From the NCBI GenBank assembly GCA_903858115.1, contig CAIOHR010000058.1, forward strand, positions 124,001 through 188,000: 64,000 bases of DNA, written 5' to 3'. Origin of the DNA: an uncultured Pirellula sp. (lineage in GTDB: Bacteria; Planctomycetota; Planctomycetia; Pirellulales; Pirellulaceae). The notes beneath the pieces were generated by a model. That model was not told the DNA's origin. It worked only from the letters and a program-made list of their open reading frames with translations, and searched no databases. Of this stretch, positions 27,801-34,474 are shown piece after piece (position 1 is the first letter of the stretch; the number at the start of each line of letters is the position of its first letter). The position numbers and the translations under genes were made by a program.

Positions 27801-28141
27801 TACTCCTCAGTGATCGCTCTTGAATCGCTGGATGTTCGAAGATTGCCAAGCTCGGGGCCAACGGACGGAGCGCCATCCACACCCACATGGCATTGGGCAC
27901 ATGCAGCCGCCGATTTGTAAAAGAGCAAGGCACCTTTCTGCGGATTGCCACGCGCCTGAATCTCGCTCACCAACGATTCCATTGGAGTTTGCTTCAACAG
28001 TTGCTCGAGCGTCGGGGCTGGTCGAACCAGATCAGCCCAAGTTGGTTCCATGGCAAAACAAAGGACGCTTATTCCAACTAGCACAATACGCGACGGGAAA
28101 CGAGGGGCTTCCATTAAAAAACACAGCGACTTGGTCTGCAT
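24827..28141 (-). CDS. very large exported PVC-type protein with two c-type heme motifs and a propeller
   Basis: About 1104 residues. An ATG at 28141 gives an N-terminus leading into a hydrophobic segment (FPSRIVLVGISVLCFAM) as an export signal. Two heme-binding CXXCH motifs lie early: CAQCH near residue 81 and CADCH near residue 265, the second in a cytochrome c fold (YCADCHGADGNRPSLP). The middle contains sandwich-like domains (about 350-620), and the C-terminal half is a propeller similar to glucose/sorbosone dehydrogenase (LGLKVVRDAIYVTCKDRIVRL; FATGFRVPNGMGAL). This architecture matches planctomycete-verrucomicrobial membrane-bound dehydrogenase-like proteins. It may oxidise a sugar in the periplasm, but substrate and cofactor are unknown. 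Confidence 0.82.
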   Translation of the reverse strand: MQTKSLCFLMEAPRFPSRIVLVGISVLCFAMEPTWADLVRPAPTLEQLLKQTPMESLVSEIQARGNPQKGALLFYKSAAACAQCHVGVDGAPSVGPELGNLRTSSDSRAITEEYLVQSMLYPSKDIRPPFRVVSILTDDEQTVVGSILSEDKDRIIVRPINDLTSSIAIETAKIDARKDSPLSMMPDGLISSMRDQGEFFDLAAYVFEVVREGRKREAALKPTPQQLAIKEDWLDLDHAGIIKSLGKKDFDSGKSIFQGYCADCHGADGNRPSLPTARSFGTQPMKFGADPYRMFMTLTKGNGLMGSMSHLTPHQRYEVIHYIREAFMKPSNQEFFKIDSKYLAALPKGTKDGTYVEPVERDFGIALGSQLDRTFESILTADLAPWSIAYDLHSMNIAGIWKDGYLDMQNTQHALPRGEGTVSPSNPLEIGFQGWEWGHGGTLKYDRTDLLPRGPMPAKWMEYKGYYQAGKQLVMSYSIDGRPILELPTALPRSAGLRRTLEIGAGNELVLAIVDWGAANPTSLKWQPSSEGAMTSAMATASIPSPNSTTKNLFAMVSSKHARLELKFDDQQRLVLTIPKSDSTNIIDVCVAMDVANKDAEDTNLLNVDQVLSTMVQPSDLVQETHTVWPEMLETVGYRGLEPDGYALDTLTIPSRSASNTWFRTAALDFLSDGRMVVSMYGGDVWLVSGIDEGLLNLKWKRFASGLYEPLGLKVVRDAIYVTCKDRIVRLHDRNGDGEADFYENFSDDTDVSVNFHAFNFDLQTDPDGYFYYAKGGHGADYAIPGSILRISPDGKNREVFATGFRVPNGMGALPNGMMTCSDNQGQWMPSSKINLLKPRGFYGWSPTYDGKGKWSADGGKIDIKKIVPPNTFDPPLVWIPHDIDNSSGGQVFVDDARWGPLAGRLLHTSFGKGWLSYVMMQEVEGVHQAAIVRLPFDFRTGIMRGRVNPKDGQLYVVGLQGWNGSGRIGLQESGIQRLRYTGKPWRMVTDALVEHNSLKLRFNFVIDPKSAREPNAVEAIQWNYKWQASYGSERYSPSTGAVGTDGLQIDRIVVDDDGKSVAIHSKDVRPVDQIQLRLLLRGEDGELFQEEVLWTIHKVPSGR

Positions 28142-28233
28142 GTTGGATCCAGGTATCAACGAACAGTTGACTTCATGACTTTGCGTATAGAAAGGTTATC
28201 TCCGCCCGAAGCGACAACGGGCGGAAACGAATT

Positions 28234-30918
28234 CTATTCGATTTCGTCATCGTCCGTTGACTCTTCGTTGGCGGAACCTGGATTGGAACCTGTGGGGATA
28301 CTGACAATAGGCCCCAACAACAAAGCATTTGTCAGAAATCTTTCGGAGGATCGAACGTATCCACGAAAGACAGGGTTGTCTGCGATGAGAATGGCTCGTC
28401 CTTTGCCGATCGAGTGTACCCAAACGGCAGCCGAGGATATCAATCGACTTCGATTTGCATTACTCACATAGCCCGAAATCACTCCGCTATATTTCGCCAC
28501 CAATTGGTAAGGATTCGCTGGGAGTTCAAAGCGATCCTCGGAGTCTCGAAAAACGGGAACATCTTCGTCCGGAAAACCGAAACCCATCGGATGCGTTGAA
28601 TCGATGCGCGCCATAAAGAAGGCTCCTGCTATCGTCTCCAATGCCTTGGCATCGGCAGCATCCGCAAACCGAGTTACCCCAGCATTGCTCGACTTCTCAG
28701 AATCGCTAGAGGAACTCCGTTTCGAAGATTGCGCAATGATTTCCTTTTGTTGAAGCCAAGAAATCGCACTGCCAATGGCAACCAACGTTCCACCGTTGCG
28801 GACATAGTCTTTCAATTGCAGCACCTGGCGTTCGGACCATGAAGAGTACGTACCGTTTGGCATGACGACGCAAGAAAAATCATCTAGCTTGGCTTCCGAA
28901 AACTGTGCGGTGTCGACAAGAGTCGCGGATTGAGCCATGCAAGTATCGAGAAAGTGCCAAACCGCACCCGCATCGTTTGCGGTGGTACCTGTTCCCACCA
29001 CCAAGAGTGGATTGCAACGCGGAAGCTTTCGAATCGTTGACGATCCAAGATCTGGTCCCGACTTGGTCATACTGGACAAGATCGGTTTGACCACGATTCC
29101 GTCTCGACCATCATGTTGTCCGAGTAACTGCTGAATCTTCTTCCACTTTGCTTCGTTCGGTTGTCGAAGAATGAGAAATGTCCCCGCCGGCCATGGCGCT
29201 CCTTGTTCTGTATCTCGCATGGGCAGCGTGCTGACTCGCACATCGACATCCATCTTCATCAACGATGCGATGAGCTTTGGTGCTGATAACTCTTCTGGGC
29301 GGATCGCGTATCCTGCGCACTCGATGTCGACTCGTTGTCCTGGTTCCGAAGTTGCGTCAGTGTCCATGAGCCAGTCCTCTGGAAAATCCGCTTCGTGACG
29401 ATGGACCGCAAGATCCAATGCGCTAGGAAAGTGCCAAGTCGATACGTCGTAGAATAGATTTTCTTCAAAGGTTTCTCGTGTTTCCATTAAGGAACGGACA
29501 AACGAAATCTCGGGCTGTGCGGTGGGGATGACGAGCGATTCGCCAATGGCCACCGTCGCTCCTCCCAGTCGTATCGATTTTGTAGGAGTGTGGGTTCGAA
29601 TCGCATGCCGATTCAAGAGGGATCTGGCAGCTTGAATTCGACTAGGGCTTCCGGTCAGAATGTACCCGGTCAATGCATCTTTCTGCGCCGTCTGAAGCGC
29701 CTGTTCGTAGAAATCGCGTTGAAACTCAAGGAGTTCTGTTTTTAGTTTGTTGGCTCCTTCGAGGCTAGAGATGGTCGTCCTGACCTGATTCGCGACGGTA
29801 TCTCGGAAGTGACGATTGCTGACATCATTGATCAATCGCAAACCTCTCGTGCTTCCCTGCTCGAACAAAATACCAACCGCTCCGTGAAGATCGGGATAAG
29901 TGCTTCCTTTCCCCATGTAGAAATCATCGAACTGCTCTTCCGTAAAGTAAAGTTCATGGGCTTGGTCCATAGCTTTCGCATGCTCCAATGCCATGAGACG
30001 AGTGAGTTCTTGGTTGCGTTGCGGTGTCTGCGGGTTGGTACGAGCAGGAATACCAGGTTGGAAAAAGAACGTCGAGGTGCCACCCATCTCATGAAAGTCG
30101 AGAACGACGTTGGGTTTCCATTGATGGAACAATTTGACTCTCCCCTGGCTTTCGGGATGCGCCAGCGGAAGCCAATCGCGATTCAAATCAAACCAGTAGT
30201 AGTTTGTCCTTCCGCCTGGCCACGGTTGGTTATGTTCTCGCGAGATACTCAACGGAGATGCAAACTTGCCACGATTCTCATTTGCCCAGTTTGCAAATCG
30301 ATCGACGCCATCTGGATTCAAAGCCGGATCCACCAAGTAGACTCCCTGCTTCAACCACTTAAGAACTTTGTTCGATTTGGATGAACAAAGATGATAAGCG
30401 ACGAGGGGAGCAGCATTGATTGCGCTGGCTTCATCGCCATGAACGCAGTAGCCGATGTACATCACCAACTTCGAATCTTCGGGCACTTCCTTGAGCATCC
30501 CTGAAGTCAGTTTCCTTCTTTCCTTTTGAATCGAGTTGAGGCGATCCCGCGTCTCGGGATGTGTAATCGCAAACGCTGCCAAGGGACGTTTGCCGTGCGA
30601 TTGCCCGTACGGAATCGCGACCATGCGATCGCTCTCTTCGCATAGATATTGAAAGTAGGCGTAGACCTGATCGTGCCGCAAATGGCGTGACCCTATTTCA
30701 AAACCAAAGTACTCCGCCGGAGTTTGTATCCCTTCCTCTCGATCGTCGGATGGGAGCGCTTGCATAGGATCGCCCCCGAAGGCAGAGCGTTGGCATCCGT
30801 AATTGCTACCAAGGATCGATGATAGCAACAAGAAAACGAACGCTGAAATGCGTGGGAAAACGCGATTGCAAAGCACAAACGGCAACGTGGATCGCAAGAT
30901 GATTGGCTCCTGGGTCAT
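28234..30918 (-). CDS. exported M14-family zinc carboxypeptidase
   Basis: 894 residues, predicted exported (hydrophobic segment FPRISAFVFLLLSSIL near residue 25). Peptidase M14 ligands are all present: His160 and Glu163 in VHGDEAS, His276 in LDFHEMGG, and Glu353 in GILFEQG as catalytic base. NPDGVDRFANW and FDLNRDW are family substrate-binding regions. The domain is about residues 65-380; a 500-residue C-terminal extension contains a glutamine-amidotransferase-like fold (MPNGTYSSWSERQVLQLKDYVRNGGTLVAIG). Such proteins degrade peptides in the periplasm. It lies 92 nt upstream of the large heme protein gene on the same strand. Confidence 0.88.
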   Translation of the reverse strand: MTQEPIILRSTLPFVLCNRVFPRISAFVFLLLSSILGSNYGCQRSAFGGDPMQALPSDDREEGIQTPAEYFGFEIGSRHLRHDQVYAYFQYLCEESDRMVAIPYGQSHGKRPLAAFAITHPETRDRLNSIQKERRKLTSGMLKEVPEDSKLVMYIGYCVHGDEASAINAAPLVAYHLCSSKSNKVLKWLKQGVYLVDPALNPDGVDRFANWANENRGKFASPLSISREHNQPWPGGRTNYYWFDLNRDWLPLAHPESQGRVKLFHQWKPNVVLDFHEMGGTSTFFFQPGIPARTNPQTPQRNQELTRLMALEHAKAMDQAHELYFTEEQFDDFYMGKGSTYPDLHGAVGILFEQGSTRGLRLINDVSNRHFRDTVANQVRTTISSLEGANKLKTELLEFQRDFYEQALQTAQKDALTGYILTGSPSRIQAARSLLNRHAIRTHTPTKSIRLGGATVAIGESLVIPTAQPEISFVRSLMETRETFEENLFYDVSTWHFPSALDLAVHRHEADFPEDWLMDTDATSEPGQRVDIECAGYAIRPEELSAPKLIASLMKMDVDVRVSTLPMRDTEQGAPWPAGTFLILRQPNEAKWKKIQQLLGQHDGRDGIVVKPILSSMTKSGPDLGSSTIRKLPRCNPLLVVGTGTTANDAGAVWHFLDTCMAQSATLVDTAQFSEAKLDDFSCVVMPNGTYSSWSERQVLQLKDYVRNGGTLVAIGSAISWLQQKEIIAQSSKRSSSSDSEKSSNAGVTRFADAADAKALETIAGAFFMARIDSTHPMGFGFPDEDVPVFRDSEDRFELPANPYQLVAKYSGVISGYVSNANRSRLISSAAVWVHSIGKGRAILIADNPVFRGYVRSSERFLTNALLLGPIVSIPTGSNPGSANEESTDDDEIE

Positions 30919-31123
30919 TGTGGCAAATTGGTATCACGATTGTAATCCGAATCATGCTGCGAAGTCGATTTTTGAAACAGTTTGACTCGCTTGCTATTCT
31001 TTGTCGATCGAGATATCCTGCGAACGGACATCCCGTATTCTTCTGGTTTAGTCCCTTTTTTGCAGTCCGACGCTCACCCCAACGATTTACAGAAGATCGA
31101 GCTTTGAGAGAAATAGTAGTTCC

Positions 31124-32167
31124 ATGAGGTGTTTGCTGGCGATCGAATCCACATGCGATGAGACCGCAGCAGCGGTTATCACACGCGATGGCCGAGTGTT
31201 GGGGGAATGTATTGCAACCCAGGAAGACTTGCACCAACAGTTCTCGGGTGTGGTTCCTGAAATCGCAGCACGGGCGCATTTGGAACGAATCCTGCCTGTC
31301 ATCGATACCGCTATGAAGCAGTCCGCGATTGCCCCATCGGACTTGGAAGCCATCGCTGTCGCTACGCACCCTGGACTGCCTGGCTCGCTTTTGGTCGGGC
31401 TGGCAGCGGCCAAGGGATTAGCGTTCGCTTGGCAAAAACCGCTGGTCGGTATCAATCATGTACAAGCTCACATCTACGCATGTGGCATGGGGTCGAAGGA
31501 GAGTATATTTCCGTGTGTGGGGTTTGTTGTGAGTGGTGGTCATACGACTTTGTATCAATGCAATGCTGCCACCGATTGGGAGTATTTGGGCGGTACGATC
31601 GATGATGCGGCGGGCGAGTCGTTCGATAAAGTTGCCGTCATGCTCGGGCTTCCGTTTCCCGGCGGCCCTCAACTAGCGAAGCTTGCAGAGACAGGTCGGT
31701 CGGATGCCATCCATTTTCCACGACCGATACTTGATGATCATTCGTCGTTGAATTTTAGCTTTTCTGGATTGAAGACGGCTGTGCGTTATCGAATCGCTGG
31801 GGTCGGCAAAGCGGATTGGGGATCGATCACGCTTTCTTCGGAGGAGCGGTCTGATATTGCAGCTTCATTTCAGCAAGCAGTGATCGATTGCTTGGTTGGC
31901 AAAAGCATACGAGCGTTAAAGCAGACCGGACTAAAGCGGTTGTGTGTGGGAGGTGGCGTTGCAGCCAATCACCGTTTCCGAATTCAATTACAGGACGCCT
32001 GCGATCGATCAGGGATCGAACTAAAGATCGCTCCGCGTGAACTGTGTACCGACAACGCCGTGATGGGAGCACTAGCATGGGAGCGGATCGATCTTGGAGA
32101 CTTCGATGACCTGAGCCTGGACGTGAAGCCGGGCCTCTTGAGACATGCCAATCGACCAATTGCCTAG
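31124..32167 (+). CDS. tsaD: tRNA N6-adenosine threonylcarbamoyltransferase
   Basis: Installs the threonylcarbamoyl group of t6A at position 37 of ANN-decoding tRNAs, with TsaB/TsaC/TsaE elsewhere. The 347-residue ASKHA-fold protein starts CLLAIESTCDETAAAVI. His112 and His116 (INHVQAHIYA) and the Asp in RELCTDNAVMGA are the metal ligands. VVSGGHTTLY, GGTIDDAAGESFDKVA and LCVGGGVAANHRF are conserved. The family length is matched. It is divergent from the carboxypeptidase gene and convergent with a membrane-protein gene. Confidence 0.96.
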   Translation: MRCLLAIESTCDETAAAVITRDGRVLGECIATQEDLHQQFSGVVPEIAARAHLERILPVIDTAMKQSAIAPSDLEAIAVATHPGLPGSLLVGLAAAKGLAFAWQKPLVGINHVQAHIYACGMGSKESIFPCVGFVVSGGHTTLYQCNAATDWEYLGGTIDDAAGESFDKVAVMLGLPFPGGPQLAKLAETGRSDAIHFPRPILDDHSSLNFSFSGLKTAVRYRIAGVGKADWGSITLSSEERSDIAASFQQAVIDCLVGKSIRALKQTGLKRLCVGGGVAANHRFRIQLQDACDRSGIELKIAPRELCTDNAVMGALAWERIDLGDFDDLSLDVKPGLLRHANRPIA

Positions 32168-32175
32168 AGTGATAC

Positions 32176-32922
32176 TTACTCTTGAACCATTGAGCCAAAC
32201 ACGTCTCGGTAAAGAATCCATAAGGCCCCGAAACTGATCGGCATCACCAAAAACGCAGGCAGGTAACACAGCATCGCGGCAAGCATGGAAACAATGGTTG
32301 TAAATACGATAAAGAGCAGTACGCCAACTAAATTCTTGAGCGAAGCTTTGAAGCTCATGGAACAGGCTTGACCGCCTCCCATTTTCCGATCGGCAACCAG
32401 TTGATAAGCGAATACGAAAGGGACATAGATAATTAGCGAGGCCAAGGAAATGAGAAGAACCAACCCAAAAAGAAATCCGAGTAGCGCCGCTGGATTCACT
32501 TGTGGTGGGCCGTTCCCTTGTCCTGGGCCGAGAATAGCAAACATTCCGATCCCGCCAATAATGTAGCAAGGAATGATGACAACCAAGGAAACAGCGATGA
32601 GGATCAGCGTGACGACTAAAGAGTTTACGAATTCGTCGAACCCTTGGAATAGTTTTCCAAATTCAACGCGGCGTCCCTCCTCTCGTTCCTTAAAGCAGAG
32701 ATAAAGGCCAACAAACATCGGTCCCATCAAGATGCCGAAGGGAACTACCGAACTGATCAGAATGGCGAGAAATGTCATCGCGACGAAGAGCCAATATTGG
32801 TCACCCATCAAGGCCAACGATCGTTTGTACAGATCGATCGGGTTGATTGAAATCTGGCGAGGAGAGTTCGGGTCTGTACCGATGCGACTCTGCATGGGTT
32901 CGTACGGGTTGAACTGGCTCAT
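32176..32922 (-). CDS. multi-pass membrane protein, unknown function
   Basis: 248 residues with an N-terminal cytoplasmic stretch (MSQFNPYEPMQSRIG) and about five hydrophobic segments, for example YWLFVAMTFLAILISSVVPFGIL, SLVVTLILIAVSLVVIIPCYI and LLGFLFGLVLLISLASLIIYV, described here as separate segments. The short loop SMSFKASLKNLVGVLLFIVF recurs in glycerophosphodiester-phosphodiesterase-membrane-domain or DUF4013-like proteins, which suggests that kind of family. No catalytic residues are apparent. It is convergent with tsaD, with 8 nt between the stops. Confidence 0.75.
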   Translation of the reverse strand: MSQFNPYEPMQSRIGTDPNSPRQISINPIDLYKRSLALMGDQYWLFVAMTFLAILISSVVPFGILMGPMFVGLYLCFKEREEGRRVEFGKLFQGFDEFVNSLVVTLILIAVSLVVIIPCYIIGGIGMFAILGPGQGNGPPQVNPAALLGFLFGLVLLISLASLIIYVPFVFAYQLVADRKMGGGQACSMSFKASLKNLVGVLLFIVFTTIVSMLAAMLCYLPAFLVMPISFGALWILYRDVFGSMVQE

Positions 32923-33241
32923 TGTGATTTCTTTCTGAGTTGAGACTGGGTTTTATTTCTAGAACGTAGTTATCTTTCCGAGACGTGAAATGTCTGTATT
33001 CCGTGAAGGCGCCTAGAAAATTACTCTGTGTAACCGCAAGCACAGGCGTTATCTCCAGAGTGTCGTCGATTCCGCATTGCGATACAATACCCTACTTCGT
33101 GGCAACCCTACTTCGTGGCACGCATGTTTACCGTGTTTGACTGATCGCAGAAAGGGGAGCAGGCCTTATGGATCGCGTTCGAGATCCTTTTGCAGCAGGG
33201 TTTTGTGACAGATCTCGTTTCCACCGAAGAGGAATCCACCG
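32923..33241. other. divergent intergenic region with a tandem duplication
   Basis: About 320 nt between the membrane-protein gene (minus) and the sulfatase-like gene (plus). A 16-nt unit ACCCTACTTCGTGGCA is repeated perfectly at 33089-33104 and 33105-33120. GAAGAGG at 33226-33232 is the likely ribosome-binding site for the TTG start at 33242. No gene or clear promoter pair seen. Confidence 0.5.
33089..33120. repeat. 16-nt perfect tandem duplication
   Basis: Two adjacent identical 16-nt units in the leader of the sulfatase-like gene. Likely replication slippage; no function is implied by the sequence. Confidence 0.85.
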
Positions 33242-34456
33242 TTGAGAAATGCAGTGTTCGTAAGTATCGAAGGGCTCGGTACCAATTTAGTCGGAGCCTA
33301 CGGCAATAGTGTTTGTCCGACACCGAGTATGGACAAATTGTCGTCGCAAAGTGTCGTACTGGATCAATTGTGGGCCGATTCCACCTCGCCATCCGAGGTC
33401 TTACTCTCGTGGTGGACCGGGCAACATCGACTTCAACAGAATCAGCCGATCGCTGGTTATTGTCGCTGGAGAGAAGTGCTGGCAGGGTCACTGTTGGTGA
33501 CAGATTGCCCTACGGTGGCAGAGCAAGAAATGGAAGTATTTGATCGTATCCTATTGGTAGAAGAAGAATCGGACGATACGCAAAAGCAGTTCGAGCAATT
33601 GGTAGAAGCGGCGGTTGGCGAATGGACGGACCATGTGGCGGAGTATCCTGTTCTGTGGATCCACTCCAAGGGGCTGTCGGGACGATGGGATGCACCTTAT
33701 GAGTACCGCATGGTGATGTGTGACGAAGGGGATCCTGAGCCTCCAGAGGGAGTAGAGCCGATGGAGTTAGTCGTGACAGATTCCACCGACCCCGATGAAG
33801 TTTTCCAGATTGCATGCGCCGTCGGCGGTCAAGTGATATCCATGGACCAAACGATGGGTGAACTAGCGGATTCGATTCGCGAAATGAATCTTGAAAGCGA
33901 GTGTCTCCTAGCGATCACCGGGGTCTGTGGTTACCCATTGGGAGAGCATGGGCGAGTGGGAGGAAGCGAAAGGCAATTGTATGCCGAGACCCTTCACGTT
34001 CCGTGTTTCTTGCGATTTGGAGACCTGCTTCCATTGGGAGTTCGCATTCCTGAGATACTGCAACCGCACGAGGTAGGCTCGTTGTTAAATTGGTGGTTCA
34101 ACGAGGAAGAAAATCGGGAAAGTGATTCTGAATGTTTGGAGAAGATGCTCGACTTGCCAATCGATTCGGAAGTGAGAGTCGGGGCAGCTATTGCGATAGG
34201 TAATAACCAGACGCATGTCACAACACCTTCGTGGTCATGTCGCTTTTCCGGGACACCTGAGAACAAGACCCTTGCCCAACTTTTTGCCAAACCCGACGAT
34301 CGCTGGGAACAGAACGAAGTCTCCCAACGCGCGACGGTCATGGTGGATAAAATGACCGCGCTTCGCGATCTGCTGATCAAAACCTATCGCGAATCGAACG
34401 ACCCACCAAGTACAATCAACTGGGTGGATGATTCATTGATCCAATTGCATCGCTAA
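33242..34456 (+). CDS. sulfatase/alkaline-phosphatase-fold protein lacking the catalytic motifs
   Basis: 404-residue cytoplasmic protein (no signal peptide) that begins with TTG at 33242, supported by GAAGAGG upstream; no in-frame ATG exists for another 30 codons. The fold is recognisable: AVFVSIEGLGTNLVGAYGN then PTPSMDKL correspond to the sulfatase N-terminus (normally with an Asp-Asp metal pair, here SIE). The nucleophile loop (normally C-x-PSR) reads TSPSEV. The later DHG metal site is TGVCGYPLGEHG, although the LYAETLHVP strand is kept. So the nucleophile and the metal ligands I can recognise by motif are replaced and it is probably a pseudoenzyme. It is very acidic. It precedes the heme-PVC gene by 18 nt. 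Confidence 0.75.
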   Translation: MRNAVFVSIEGLGTNLVGAYGNSVCPTPSMDKLSSQSVVLDQLWADSTSPSEVLLSWWTGQHRLQQNQPIAGYCRWREVLAGSLLVTDCPTVAEQEMEVFDRILLVEEESDDTQKQFEQLVEAAVGEWTDHVAEYPVLWIHSKGLSGRWDAPYEYRMVMCDEGDPEPPEGVEPMELVVTDSTDPDEVFQIACAVGGQVISMDQTMGELADSIREMNLESECLLAITGVCGYPLGEHGRVGGSERQLYAETLHVPCFLRFGDLLPLGVRIPEILQPHEVGSLLNWWFNEEENRESDSECLEKMLDLPIDSEVRVGAAIAIGNNQTHVTTPSWSCRFSGTPENKTLAQLFAKPDDRWEQNEVSQRATVMVDKMTALRDLLIKTYRESNDPPSTINWVDDSLIQLHR

Positions 34457-34474
34457 ACAGGGGAGTAAAACGGG

